Shown in pieces: positions 19,475-31,980 of a DNA stretch of 64,000 nt; position 1 is the stretch's first letter, and the number at the start of each line of letters is the position of its first letter. The stretch is from NCBI GenBank assembly GCA_963970005.1, contig CAXAMN010023751.1, positions 415,260-479,259 of the forward strand, given 5' to 3'. This stretch comes from Durusdinium trenchii. Taxonomy: Eukaryota > Sar > Dinophyceae > Suessiales > Symbiodiniaceae. Made by a program: the position numbers and the translations under genes. Under the pieces are notes generated by a model, which saw nothing but the letters and a program-made list of their open reading frames with translations, had not been told where the DNA came from and ran no database searches.

Positions 19475-19866
19475 CAGGAGGATCCGGGCAAAGAGCCACA
19501 TATAAAGGACTCTTCACCCCTGCCTCCAAAAAGAGCGCCGTGTTTTTTCCTACCTCGCTGCCCTCCACTTTCCCATTCTGGAGCGCTAGCTTTCGCCCCC
19601 CCCCTTGGCCTCGAGTTCTATTTATGAGTTTGCTGCTTGGACAAATATGAGTAACACAAGGTTAAGACAACTAATGATTCAACACTATGCTATGTAAGAA
19701 CTATACATAGAAAATTGATGTTCAATAACCAAAATAGTTTGGTATACGGAAACCGTTTTGTTACTGTAATAAGCTTGGGAATATAGCCTTTAAAGTGCCA
19801 TCTCATATATGTCTTTTATATAAAGTTGATTCTAGCCTGGTTAAGACATTTGATACTGCATAAGCA

Positions 19867-20510
19867 GTGATGACGACTTGGACAAGGCAATTACATACAA
19901 AGCTGATGGCTAATATCAACTTTGGAATATTGGAAAAAGGAAGCAACAAAATAAGCACGTCTATGAGATTCACCAAGATTGAAGAGGCCATCTATGATTA
20001 TAGAGAACCGTATGGAGGTAATATGAATGTCATTATCGATGAACAAAAGACTTGGGATGAAAAAGTAAGAAGGTATGTCTCAAAAGTTGTTGGTTCATAT
20101 TACGTGATTACAGTCTCCGATGAAAGCTTCTGGATTTAGATTTTTGAAAGAGCTACTTTTAGAATACCATGATTCAAAATGACCTCTGCCTATAAAGCAT
20201 TTGGGACAGTAGAGTTCCTATATAGTCAGTGAAGACCGATGCCCTTGTTATCAGAAAAAGTGATTTGTAAAAGGCTAAGGGCTTTGTAGAGTTTGGTTCT
20301 GGCAATAGATGCTGGAGGATTGTTGAGAAAGGTTTTTCTTTGGCATCAAAAGAATTTACCATACCACCCTGCCAGAGAGTTTTCATAGCAGAGTTTGAAC
20401 ATGAAACACTGTCTGTATCTGATGAGTGGGACACAAATAGGATTATTGATGATAATGTTCTATTGCACAGAATGTTGATGATAAGAGTTCTTATGCCTTG
20501 CACAGTCATG
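19867..20510 (+). pseudogene. family-B DNA polymerase C-terminal fragment
   Basis: Recognised from ordered pieces in shifting frames: INFGILEKGSN (about 19915), SGFRFLKELLLEYHD (about 20128-20172), AYKAF, SVKTDALVI (about 20226-20252) and WRIVEKGF. The SVKTDA element stands where polymerase motif C (usually DTD) is expected, so it is a divergent or inactive palm motif. At least three frame breaks and several stops. The assignment is from remembered family patterns, not a search. Confidence 0.55.
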
Positions 20511-21142
20511 AGTCATATCTGCAAAAGAGATGCTGGAGAAGGGTCATAATGTGTTGTTTGTCGTTCGGACTAATGAACTAGGTCAAGAGTGTGGCTGTGA
20601 GTTGACAGCATTGAATAAGTCTGTTGGTAAAGCCTTTGATGATTGAACCATAACAACTTATGATTCTTCCGATGTTGGCAAGTGGGCTTTGATAAGAGAG
20701 TTTAAGAGAAACAACCCTGACAAAATCATAATGGCTACTGGTGATAAAGAAACCGCTGAACATCCTGAAAGTTTTAAGCAACGCTATTCCGTTTGAAGTA
20801 TATTCTGACTACTGTACAAATTGTAATTTCAATTTTAATATTATGTTGTATGAATGCAAGGACTGAAGACAGCAGACGATAGAAATAAGCTGTTGGAGGG
20901 CAGGAGGTTAAGATTGAAATCGAAGTGTCATTCAATAAGGCTATAGATAAACATAAACACTTCGAATGGACCGATGAGACCATATAGAAATGAGACCTGC
21001 AAAAGTAGCTAAGACAATAAGACAAATGAAGGTTATCAAGGATGAATGCAAAGAAGGCGAAGAAGCTATATGCAGAAAGTTGTTCAAGACAAATGAGGGT
21101 AACTGCAATGTAAGGTTCAACTGCAACGTTCTTGATTTATAA
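20511..21142 (+). pseudogene. SF1-like helicase/NTPase fragment
   Basis: Follows the polymerase piece without a clear border. Readable parts are AKEMLEKGHNVLFVV and TNELGQECG (about 20525-20590), which resemble the segment after a Walker A loop, and NPDKIIMATGDKE (about 20716-20754), resembling the motif III region. A weaker C-terminal piece lies at about 21000-21139. The Walker A loop itself is degraded, and the Walker B segment seems deleted between SDVGK and WALI. Not functional. Confidence 0.5.
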
Positions 21143-21884
21143 AATGAGTTAGATATGTTGATATAATTGAACACTGGTGATGTAAGAAATGTGTTTACTC
21201 AATTTTTAAAAACACACTGATAACCCAAAACTATATAATATATATATATATGCTTGTTGCTACACTGCTCATAGCAAACATGGATGTAGTGCAGATTGAA
21301 ATGTTGTTATCTATTATAAGCCCGGCAAGGGATTTAAATAGAGCCTGGTTCTGTAGATATCCTGAAGACAAAGATGATATGCTAAAGGTTTTGTAGAAAA
21401 CTATGTGAGACGTAAGTTAGAAATTACACATCGCGGGACATCAAGGCTGGGAGAGAATAGAGAGAATACATTGATGAGATCTGGCTGATGAACTTGATTA
21501 ATACTAATTGTGAGTGTTGCGGTGATTGTTGAGTATAGATTTGATGGCAACCATGCAATTTTATATCAAATATGACAGCTCAACGGAATGACTGTTATCT
21601 GGGACATTTTATGTGTAATTGCAAAGGCTTATGCTATGCATGCCATAGGGGGTTGAGTAATACAACTCAATTTTGTGGTTTTTACTTTTTTTTTAAAAGA
21701 TCTTGCTTGCTGTTCATATGAGCTTAACACAATATATTTTTAGTACTGTATATAATGTATGTTTTGATAGAAGTAAGAAAACTACATTTGAAGACAGTAA
21801 GAAAAAAGGACTCTACAATCAAAACAGAGGGCCTTGAAGAGTTCTTTAGGACAAGTGTTGAAGTTAAGTTAACTAGAAATCTAA

Positions 21885-22517
21885 AGGTATTAGTTCATTT
21901 ATTGCTCCACACAATGACCATACATATCAAGTTGACATCTTTTCTGATTTTTCTTAGTACAGCAATTCTGATTTTAATGAAACACAAAAGTTCAGAGCTC
22001 GGTTAGTAATGATAGGTGTATTGTCTAAGTATGCTGTAGCAGTTCCAATAAATGGCAAAACTCCAGCCGATATTGAAGGGTTAAAAGAGGCATTAAGAAC
22101 ATTGGGTGCAAAGTTAAAAAAGTCTACACTGATGCCGAGAAAGGAATAGCAAGTAGTGACTATCAAGAATTTGTTGATGGTGAAGGCATTGAATTGTATA
22201 GAACAAGGGGACATCCAGCATTTGCTGAAAGACTAATCAGGACATTCAATCACAAGTTGTTTAAGAGAGTTGAGGCAGATGAGAAGAAAGGAAAACAAAC
22301 CATACAATGGACAAACAATTTTTTGAAGCAATTCAAGCAAGGAAAGAGAAAAGATACATTAAGGGCAAAGGTTAACACACCTTTAAAAGCAAAGAAGGAC
22401 AGGCTACATCCTGAACTACTGGTGGGAGATAAAGTCAAAATTTTGAGAAAAGCACTATCACTGAAAAAGAAAGACGTTCACACTTTTACAAGGCGAGTCT
22501 ACTGTAGAAGCAATTGA
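21885..22517 (+). pseudogene. DDE integrase fragment of the AT-rich element
   Basis: Shows the catalytic triad in order: APHNDHTYQVDIFSDF (about 21911-21958), VYTDAEKG (about 22120-22145) and GHPAFAERLIRTF (about 22209-22247). The C-terminal domain continues through KRVEADEKKGK, LHPELLVGDKVKILRK to a stop at 22517. One internal TAG and one frameshift near 22120 break it. It is a retroviral-type (rve) integrase unlike the copia one at 9.3 kb. Confidence 0.75.
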
Positions 22518-22524
22518 TGAACGA

Positions 22525-23147
22525 TTGGGTCAGACAAATCATAGGTTGTCTGGTGTTATTCAAGCTATTTTATTAATTAAACGCATCTTAAGCTACTTAA
22601 AGGGAAGTTGCTTTAGAATAGTAGGTATATATTTGACTATGCATATTGTTCCAGATGCAATTTTTCAAAATTTATCTAAGGGTGGTATTAAAACTAAAAC
22701 AATTGAACATGGGTTGGAGTCTGGAATGTGTGAAATTGACATGCAATTGAAATACTTTACTAATCCGAAGCCTTTTTTTTGCAGACAGTCCTAAAGCAGT
22801 AAAGGTGAGACATGAATGATAGGGTTTAATGAAGACAACACGTTGATGAAGAGCACTATTTATACTATTTTTTCTATAACAGATAGCTATAATTTTCATT
22901 CTAACCAGCCTTTATACTTGCAGATATCAGTGATAAGAATACGTTGGATGATAAAACCAAGCAACTACAAATGGAAGAAGATGGATACTTTAGCTACAAC
23001 AAAGTGTTGTATGAAACAAGACACATGATAATTAATTTATGTTGGAATGTAATTTGCTTGATGGGAGATGATGAACATTTGGTAGATATGGGTAAGATTA
23101 AGAAATGCCTAGGTGATCATGTTTGGAATAGTATTGAAGAAGCCTAA
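22525..23147 (+). pseudogene. unidentified open frames of the AT-rich element
   Basis: Frames at 22525-22794 and 22944-23147 share the composition and orientation of the island. The second has a mixed charged/hydrophobic segment (LCWNVICLMGDDEHLVDMG) that looks like real protein, but I cannot name it. It could be a capsid or accessory remnant. Confidence 0.3.
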
Positions 23148-25077
23148 TCCCTTACTTCTAATGATAAAACATTATTAGAGTCATGTTCTAATTGTCTTAC
23201 ACTACTAAAAGCATATTACTTCAATTTAGTAAAGGTCTATGAAACTGCTAGACAGTATTGCAAAGAATGTCAGAAAACAGAACATTAGACAATTTCACAG
23301 AAGGGTTGAACACTTGAAATAGGTGTAGAGCCAAAGGATTCAGACATGGAAGGAGGACAACCCTGAAAAGGGTAAAGAAACAAACGAGAGAGCAAGAACA
23401 AAACCATCAGAAGAATATGTACTACCGTTCTTTATGTGAATGGGATGTAAAAAGTCTCAACACGAAAAGGGCACATTTCATCAAGAACATATATGAAAAC
23501 AAACCCGTCGTCCAGAAGTTTGAAAACCAGAAAATATTATGATAAAGAAGGTCGGAAGGTTTACAGTTGCACTGCTTGTAGATGCACTGGTATTTGCCCT
23601 TAGCAAGGGAGACCACATATAAGAGGTGAAGTTCATGAACACAATAAGGCAGGTAAATCGCCTTTCAGGATTATTTAGTGCAAAGACTTACCCATTTTTC
23701 CAGTAGTAAATTACTATTTGAACTATGTTATAGTTTTTTGTTTCTACTATCTAGTTTATCCACGAGGCAGCCTTCCAATCTTTAATCCCCCAACCTTTTC
23801 GTAACAGCTTATGAATGCTGGGGGTATTTAATGAGGGTTGGGAAACTGTCTTCTATATAGCTTACAAATAATGTGCACAGAAGCCTCGTTATTATTTATC
23901 ACTTTTCACATAGTTACGCATGCGCTGATGACAATATCATTGTTTGGCACTTTTTGGTTCTTCAAGAGAGTGGACAATTTCATGGCAGGACCGGTTTTTG
24001 CACGTGATGGATATTTTTTGTTGCTAGAAACAAGTTCGTTCGATGAAGAGGACGCGTGAGCCATTCTTTTAGTGAATTCATCAGTTCTCCGGTTCTAAGA
24101 ATATTCACACCCGTCACTACCCCATTACCCCTACTGACGCACTGCGATACTTGGAGGAGTGCCCTGACGCTTTAGAGACCTCGAGTGTGTCTTTTGAAGG
24201 GAGCTCATTCTTCTTCTTCACTTGGAGGTTACAGGACGGCACCCTTTCCAACGATGACTTTTTTCATAGTGACTTGAAAAGTGTAGGTGCCGTGTGGACC
24301 TCCGAATCCACCTCCGTTTCCAGAGACAGCGGTGCCTCGGTAGAACACCTCGGTGGAACACCTCGGTGGCATACGGAGTCGTTCCCGCGCGTTCTCGAAC
24401 GCTCAGGTCGTACTGCCGGGTTGCATCGCATTACAGGCGCAGAAACATGGTTTGTTTGTTGATTGGTCTATTTTTCCACAATTGTTTTGGTATTCGAACC
24501 GAAGGGTTTCTCCCAAATTCGTTTCGCTTTCTGAGCCTTCCTCATGTAGGCCTTCGTGCCGGCCTTGGAGCCGACCTGCTCCCATGGGTACACCAATTGC
24601 TGGGGATGCTCAGATGATGCGATGGGCACGAAGTGAAGCAGTGTAGCGTGGCTTGCTCGGAGGCACCTAGTATGGGAGACAATTCTGATGTTTTTCTTTT
24701 CTGAAGCAGGACATGGGATGAGTCACCAAAAGGAACTCATGAATAACCAAGGCCTTGAACTGTCATCTTCTAAGACACAAACGCTCTGCAGCTATGGACC
24801 TGGACTAAATACAAGGAGCAAGTTGCTGTTGCAGGAACCATATCCTTTCAGGTGTTTCAACCGATACCAGGAGCCGGGTGGGAGGTAAGGCGAGGTTAGT
24901 ACCATTTGGCCGCTTTCAAGTCCCAGTGTCTTATGGCCATCGCGCTGCCAGGGTCCTTGTTCCTGCTTCTGGCCTTGGAGATTCATCACATCTGGGCTGA
25001 GATGCCGGGAGACCCAATTTTCCAGCAATTCTTGCCGCCTCAGACATTTTGCACTTCTTGTTCTGCACTGGCATGGC

Positions 25078-25160
25078 TGTGGGTCAAAACCGGGGGTACA
25101 GAATAGACTACGAGGGAGGTCAACCTACTAGGTTTTTGGGGCCCCAGGTTTTGACCCACA
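25078..25160. repeat. 14-bp perfect inverted repeat (TGTGGGTCAAAACC)
   Basis: Arms at 25078-25091 and 25147-25160 are exact reverse complements around a 55-bp loop. A decayed relative with the same GTTTGACCCAC arm is near 46350-46410, suggesting a small dispersed MITE-like element. Confidence 0.65.
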
Positions 25161-25347
25161 TTGATGAGTGTTGCCTTGTTTGTTGGTGCCTAGCACGTTG
25201 AGGGAGCCGGGCACAAGATGTAAAAGTCACAGCTCCCAACCTGTAGCCTCTGGTAGCAAACTGCTCACCGAAGGTAAAGGAAGGAGAAGGAAGTAGAATG
25301 CAGTTGAAAGTGTTGTGCCAACAAGGCGTGCATCCTACTCTCGATTC

Positions 25348-25380
25348 TGGAGGCCATTGCTATTAGGTTGGAGGCCATCT
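25348..25380. repeat. dispersed motif family B, copy 1
   Basis: TGGAGGCCATTGCTATTAGG followed by a second partial unit. Other copies at 30819, 34095 and 37371. Confidence 0.65.
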
Positions 25381-28161
25381 ATTTGTACCATTTGGACGCC
25401 ACACTTGGGGCCGGTCGAAACAAGGCGTGCATGGGCTGGACTTCGAGAGCTTGTGTCTCCACCGGAGCTCTCTGTCTTGAGGTGCCCGGGACAGGTTTCA
25501 AATCCTGGCAAAATTCAAGCTTTGATTCCTCATGGTGTAGCTTTTTGCAGCTGTTGGCATTGTGTTGCTGCCATTAGGAGAATTGTGTGGGTAGATGATA
25601 GATGCCAAGACATCCTGGCCAAGGCCTCTTCACTTTGACTGCTTCCAATGACTCCAAGACACTGAACAAATGGCTCAAATTCAAAAACTTACCAGAAGCG
25701 ATGGGAGATTTTGATGATTTACACATCATTTTGTGAGCCTGAACTTTCCTCTGCACTGATGGTTCTCAGAGGAAACAACACTGATAGAGAACAAGAGCCA
25801 TGAACAAGAACTGTCACCTGTAAGAGCTTGCTTGGGACACAAAACACACCGGTCTTCATTGCTCTGAGCCCTTTCTTCCTAGTGCTCCTGTCCAGCTGAC
25901 AAGCAGATCAAAGTCATTCCCACCGATTTTAAAAGCAGACGAAGTTCAGCTAGACATGCCCGAAAAGATTGGGCTTCGTTTCTTCTTCAGTCCTGTCCTC
26001 TCTTCCTCTCAGGTTCATCACAGCTAATGTATGTAAGTCTCCCTCAAAATCTCGGAGCCATGAGCTCTCCTGCGTCCAGTTGCGTCCAGTTCGCTCCTCT
26101 TCTAGTAGTCGCCCTAGTCGCCCTATTACTCAAGTAAGCATGAGGTCCGGGGTCCGGGGGCCGGAGGCCTCCACGGGCCATCCACAAGGATCCCCAAGGC
26201 TCGGCCGAGCTGGCTTGGCCGAGCTGGAGATCGCCCACATCCCATGGAGCCCGAAGTCACCCGTCTCTTGATGGATGTTTCCAGTCATGCTTCTGGAGAA
26301 TGACCTCTTTCTTGGCCTCTGGATTTCCAGCTTTGTTCCCTCCTCTTCTCACCTCGACAACACTTTCATTCAGTTTCCATTGTGGGATGTGCAGGAATGG
26401 TTGAATATCAGACTTCTACAAACATCTTCCGTGCATTTGTGATCCTTTTCACACCATGTCTTAACGAGCTTCACAGCAAAGCTGGGAGTTGTCCGAAGGT
26501 CTTGCAACACATGCGTACAGGTAGACATACACCGTCCAAATCAGGTTTCAACATCACCCTCTGAAACGGTCATCCGAATTGTTTTTTGGGATCTGAGCCC
26601 ATTTGCGTATCCCTCAGATCCACTCTTCATGCCAGGCAGCTCGGGGTCCTGGCAAGCCGCCGGCGGTGTGTTTTGCTCGGTGGGGGCGCCTGGTGCTAAG
26701 TTTTGAGGATTGAGACGCTCCAGGAAGCGAGACCGTCATCCTCAAGGGCTCAACACGCCATCTGAAAGGGTCAAAATCGCTGGGTCTGAGACACCTCATC
26801 CGTGGAATCTCAGATTTTTCTTGTTTGAGTCCAGGTGTTACGGGCCAGTTCAACCGGGCTTCCGAGAAGTTTTTGGGTCGAGAAGATTCCCGAAAACCAC
26901 AACCTGGAAGACACAGGGGTTTTCTGGGGTGGGGGAACTTGGACTTTTGAGAAGTTGAAGATCATGACTCAACCTAAGATTCCAGGATCGTGAACGACCG
27001 CAGGCATATTGGAGGACGCGGATCTCTACACTGCCAATGGCTCAGGAAGGCTGCGGCTGAGGGCACAGTATTTCTTGACAAGCCAGCAATGGTTAGTACC
27101 TTCTGTTCACCCATCGAGTGCCCAGTTGTCTAACGATGGACACATTTGGTTGCACAACACTGGATTAGCTGACAAACAACATCCCTTGGGCACCAAACAG
27201 CATGAGAACATCCGACCGAACGGCTGTGGCGCTTTTCAAGGGGTGGTTGACTGCATTCAGGCGACCAGGACAAGTAAGGTCAAGTTTTTAAGTTTTCAGT
27301 CCAAAACTGGAGGCCCTCTTCAATGAGCTCAGCTCGATCCATCCACTTTCAGGAAGATTTGCTTATACAGAATATAAGTAATATTGTTGATGATTGATGA
27401 CCTGAGGAATTTTGATAGGCTATGGCTCTGATTGGCCCGTCGAACTGAGAGGATTCCTACCTACAAGCTAAGGAGCCTTTGGAGTCTTTGCTCCTCAACG
27501 GTACTTCTGGTTCTTGCTACGACAAGGATCCTTGTGTCGATCTCTCTGTTTCCTCATTGGCTCGTTGGCTCTGAGGATTTGGCCTTTCCTTTCATCGCTT
27601 GTCCTCCCGGCGGGTCGTCTACGCGAGGACGTCGGCCGCGCTCCGCTACCAACCCTTTCATAGAAGATCGGTCGGTGCTCATGGTGGCTGTACAGGTTTC
27701 ACCATGGGGAGGTTTTCTGTTTTATTTATTTATTTTGTTTTTTTTCCGGTAGGTTTTGGACCGAACTCCATCCAAAGATGTGGACCTTTTTCAAAGTCAC
27801 CAACCAACATGTGGCGCTGTCAGAGAACCCTTTCTGGATGTGTGGTATCGCAAGTCTGGAAAGGTAGGTACCAAGCTAAGCATTTTCTGGTCCACCCGTG
27901 ATATGTCTAAATGACCAGGCTTGTACCAATCAACGCACCAGCAGCTTTCCTCCTAAGCCTGATGTGTTCTCACCGTGCCCCCGCTCATCTCAGTCCAGTG
28001 CTGCTGGTTTGCCATGCAACCCTCAAGAAAAATATTAGCTATACCACAAGTGGCCGCCTGAAGTGTGAGTGTGAGTATGTATTGGGGGGGTCCTGTGATT
28101 TGTCACAGTTGGTAGACAACCATTATATACTATTTTCGAGAAAGGCCTTTACTAACCATCA

Positions 28162-29036
28162 TCATTCACTGTTACAGGGAATGGGATATACGCCAAGCAT
28201 GTATACATCGGCTTGATGAACATCAGCAATGCCTAAGGCTTGTGCAGGCTCTTGCTGTTCACATGTACATTGACATGGTGCCTGAATGGGGATCACGAAG
28301 TGGGTGGGATCCTTGTCCGCCTGCCAGGGGCCTGCGATAGTGAACAGAATGACCTCATCACCACACTCTGGAGCCGCGCTTGGCATCAGGCCGCTGGCAT
28401 CGAAGGTAAACGGTGGACACGGAGAAAACAGCGTTGTAGTCGACCCAAGAGAGGAGGATTTGGACAGTGATACACTGTCAGATGGGGGAAGAGGCTTCTT
28501 GCACTCCTTACTTTTCCACAATTTCTGTAGTATGCACGACAGAGAGAACTGACCAAAATTCTTCATGCCTGGCGGTGGTACTCTGAGTTCCTGGAAGAGA
28601 TTCAGCATTTTATTCAGAGAGGACATCAAGAAGGATCCCACAAGTGTGTTTTGGTGTTTATTGCGGGCAAGTTTCATACTTAACGTGGGTAAGAAAAGGC
28701 GACTCGGGGATCCTCACAGTATTCGCTGAGGTGCCAGCACCAGGATTCACAAAGCCTTGATTTCATGTGGAGGGGGGATTCAGCAATATCAGCAGCCGAC
28801 AACAGTCTCGGACTATTCGCCATGATCGGTGATTCGACCTCCACATTTAAGGGCCCCAACATCATGCCAAAACCAGCAGCAAGGGAATCTTGCCTGTGCT
28901 TTTGTGATTTATTCTTGCCTGTTCCTTTGTCGAGGTTCCATTGGTTGGTCATGCTCTGGCCAACGTGGTGCTGCGATTGAGGCCGCACCGCGTGTGTCGA
29001 CGGGATAAGCCAGTCGGCGGCGATCAAACACCGCAT
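28162..29036 (-). CDS. candidate multi-exon gene, minus strand, unknown function
   Basis: A 118-codon ATG frame (29036 down) has even, protein-like composition. Using the GTTAAGT donor at 28684, the acceptor after TCTCTTCCAG (exon 28512-28590), the GTAAGG donor at 28511 and the acceptor at 28475, the phases 1, 2 and 0 agree and lead into a further open stretch (28474 down to 28162) with ...APECGDEVILFTIAG. Implied introns are 94 and 37 bp. No domain is recognised. The phase agreement is encouraging but was reached by choosing sites, so this stays a hypothesis. Confidence 0.35.
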
Positions 29037-29445
29037 GAGTGTTAGCGTTCAGGACACCTGCCTTCTCTTGAAATCTTTAAAAGAAGTCTGGAGAGGGTAG
29101 CCCCTTTAGACTATACTGTCTACGGTTATATTGACAAGTGATCACTCATCTCAATCGGGCTTCAAAGCCAACATCTTTTAATGGGCAAGGGAATTATTCC
29201 CCATCTCCGACAACCGCTGTTTTAAGATTTCATCGTCAAAAAGCTTCTTGCTGAGAGAGCACAATGGGAAATGGTGCTGAAGCTCTGATGAGAAGTACGC
29301 TATTCAAGCTTGCAAATGAACCAACATCAAAGACTCAGAGTTGGAACTCCTGAACGAGCAGTTGGACTACAATGTAAAGTCTTTCCACAAAGTCTTTTCG
29401 GTCAAGTAGGTCAGACAGTCTTCAATTTCCTTTGCTTTGCTCGTC

Positions 29446-29637
29446 ATGGACAGCGGCACTTGGGTAGCACTGCTAGCAGCTCTTTGCGGCATTTCTGCGG
29501 CACAGGAGAGGCTTTTGGGCAGTCAGAACCCGACAGAACTGTTTATCAGAACCTGCCACAGCTGTTGCAGCTTAAGGTACATTGGCCCCGGCCCTGCCAA
29601 GATCTTTGGGAGATTGAACACAAATGAAATGGCTTGA
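29446..29637 (+). CDS. small open frame with signal-peptide-like start
   Basis: ATG at 29446 opens a 63-residue frame whose first 20 residues (MDSGTWVALLAALCGISAAQ) look like a cleavable signal peptide. A GT donor follows AAG at about 29577, so this may be the first exon of a secreted or plastid-targeted protein. No downstream exon is identified. Confidence 0.27.
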   Translation: MDSGTWVALLAALCGISAAQERLLGSQNPTELFIRTCHSCCSLRYIGPGPAKIFGRLNTNEMA

Positions 29638-31240
29638 AATGCAAACTACCACGGACGCGAATAGTGAATACTGATCAAGAAATAGCTTCTATTTAAACAC
29701 ATAGCAATGAAGCTTTCTCAAGTGCTTTTAATCTTGGTTGCTCACGGTCCAACCAGACTGGCGACCCATTACAAGTGGAGGTTCTCCAACAAACATAAGA
29801 AACACGTATTGGCTTGAATTGAGTTCCCATGAAGGCACTGCAAATTGAAGCCTCTCAAGCCAATCTCACTTCCAATCTTCAAGAATGACACAGTTTTCTT
29901 GAGCGGTTGAAGCCTCTCTGTATTTTGCTTCACACAGTGAAGCTAAACCATACAATTGGCCATGTGGAGACCGAGAAAGCTCGAGTTGAGCAGGGGGGTA
30001 GCAAGCTCAAAAGAAAATTAAGGTAGGGGTCAAATGGAAAAAATCCTTTCAATTTATCAAGATTGGTGTTTGGTGTTTCCTCCGCAAATCCTGCTTAGGG
30101 ATCTACAGTATCTTCTTTTCGTGACATATATAATATACCCCAAAGCTGGCTCAAAAGCAGCCACAGGGATTTGGAACATGGGTTATAGGTGACCAGTGAG
30201 CACAGTTCCTGAAGCCCACGACCATGTCCTGTTCCTCTCGACGATCCATTTTCTATATACACTTGTGGGCACAACTCATGGCTTGCAAGGACCCCAGCAT
30301 CTCAGTCTACTTCGGCTCGGGCTGCCGCTTGGAGACAATCTGACGTGCGTCTCACAGTGACAGCTCGAGACAGGCTCTACAAAGCTCTATGACTCTATGA
30401 CTTGATTGTCGGCAAAAACCTACAAGTTAGTTCTTTGTTTGCCACTCACTTCAATACAGCTTGTAGGTCACCCACTGGACAAAACTTAGTCACTCTTCCA
30501 GCACAGAGTTCAGCACAGCCAAAGTTATATTCAGGATTCTGCCGCGGACAAGACAATCAACTGTAGAATGCATACACAGTTGTGAGTTTTTTTGCGATTG
30601 TTTGCAATTCTCCAATCAGTACATACAACGATCCTGTTGAGAGAAGCCCGAAGCTCTTTCTTTGTGGTCCATTATTCTTGTTTGTTTTTCTTGTTTGAGG
30701 GACGAGCAATATGGATATGCAACTAAAAAGATTGCGCTCCCTCCAACCTCGTCCCCATTTGGACACATGCAGCGAGCAATTCCTTCAGACATGGTGAGAT
30801 GTCCCTACATCAATGGAACCTAGTAGCGATGGCCTCCAACCTAATAGCGATGGCCTCCAACCTAATAGCAAGAAGTTCATATAGTATTATATATATATAT
30901 TGGGCTACCACCCAGGTGCTGCTGACCCCGTCCCATTTTTAAGGAAAACATTGCTTGAATTGCGCAGCACAACATTGCAAGCGACAATCGCGTTAAAACA
31001 ACAAAGGACAAATGACGAAAGATCAGAAACTTGAACTTTCAATCCATACTTGTGCTCTTCTCCCCATGTGCCAAAGCTGTACCTCAGACCTTTCCAGGTC
31101 GAAGCGTTTTTCAGCTGGTCCAGCTTCTTAGAGATCGCCCTCGTAGATGGTTTGGCTTTGGTTCACGGCTTTCTCTCTTAAATAACATACTGTATAAAAT
31201 AAAGAGCTTCTTTGTCTCAAATGTTGCTGTCAAGTATCAG
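29638..31240. other. no gene seen
   Basis: AT-leaning non-coding sequence with motif family B at 30819-30872 and a short TA run near 30885-30900. Nothing else stands out. Confidence 0.45.
30819..30872. repeat. dispersed motif family B, copy 2 (reverse orientation)
   Basis: Three units of AGCGATGGCCTCCAACCTA, the complement of the other copies. Confidence 0.7.
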
Positions 31241-31980
31241 GGGGAGTTGTTGTCCGGCGGTGATGAGTCCTCCCCTGCAGTGCAAACCTTAACACTCTCA
31301 GCTTACGTTCAGGTTCACGAGAGGCAGGTTCAAGGCGATTGACAATCTCCAAGCCCGTCCGTTTCTGGAAGCGCAAACTGTAAATTTGACATCCGGGAAC
31401 AATCAATGACTCACTCTTTGTTCCATGTCAGTGTCACAATAGAATCAAGAACTTCTTTGGCAAGCCTGTCTTAGTTTTATTGTTGCGGTTGCAGAAAAGG
31501 TTCCTGGTGCAAGTTGGCATCTCTGTTGGGAGTGCTGGAAATACCATCCATCACACGAACATCGATGTCACCGCCCCCGGCATAGACTCCTCTCCCATGT
31601 TCTTCTCCAAGTTATTGCAGGGACAACGGCAACAAACAATTAATCACTGAAAGGCAAAAGGTTTGTACTCCTGCAGAGAAGGTTTGTACTCTTAACCCTG
31701 CAGTGCAACATCGCACTCCTGCACGGCAAAAGAGTAAAAACATCGATTTCCGGAAGCTTATGTCAGGTTGTTCACGGTTGTTCAGGTGGATCTTCTGTCG
31801 CTGATTGAGGAAAGACAGCTGTGGAGCTCGCTTTGGCCCCATGGTTTTGCAATTTTCGCCACAGCTAAACGGCAGCGGTTGAACACCGTAGAACAAGAGC
31901 TTTTGCTTTGGCGCATGGCTAGCGAGCGTCAAGCCTTAAGAAAGAACCAGAAAAGCAGAGCTAGGCGGTTCGGCGGATAA
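31241..31980 (+). CDS. candidate two-exon gene 3' end, unknown function
   Basis: Exon 31241-31312 (GELLSGGDESSPAV...) lies between an AG acceptor and a GT donor in phase 0. Exon 31786-31980 starts after TTGTTCAG in phase 0 and reads VDLLSLIEERQLW, then a basic helical tail (QALRKNQKSRARRFGG) to TAA. No domain is known. The second segment has the more convincing amphipathic, charged composition. Confidence 0.32.

Larger units (their letters stand above)
19650..23700 (+). mobile_element. AT-rich decayed Maverick/Polinton-like or virus-derived element
   Basis: Base composition drops abruptly to strongly AT-rich and stays so to about 23.7 kb. In the same orientation it carries remnants of a family-B DNA polymerase, a superfamily-1-type helicase and a retroviral-type DDE integrase, the set expected of a self-synthesising element. 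Every frame is broken by stops and shifts. I see no terminal inverted repeats, so the true ends are unknown. It could be an old integrated virus of the alga or a true transposon; the composition argues for origin outside the host genome. Confidence 0.7.
23148..28161. other. end of AT-rich island and following non-coding DNA
   Basis: To about 23700 the AT-rich composition persists, with a Cys-rich reading frame (YSCTACRCTGICP, about 23559-23600). Beyond it the base composition returns to that of the host. I see no recognisable gene up to 28161. Structures noted separately are the inverted repeat at 25078-25160 and motif family B at 25348-25380. Confidence 0.45.

Noticed and set aside
18855..19650. 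Open frames of about 200 codons with Ser-Leu-Ser-His repeats
   Set aside because: Pure microsatellite translation crossing the run of N.
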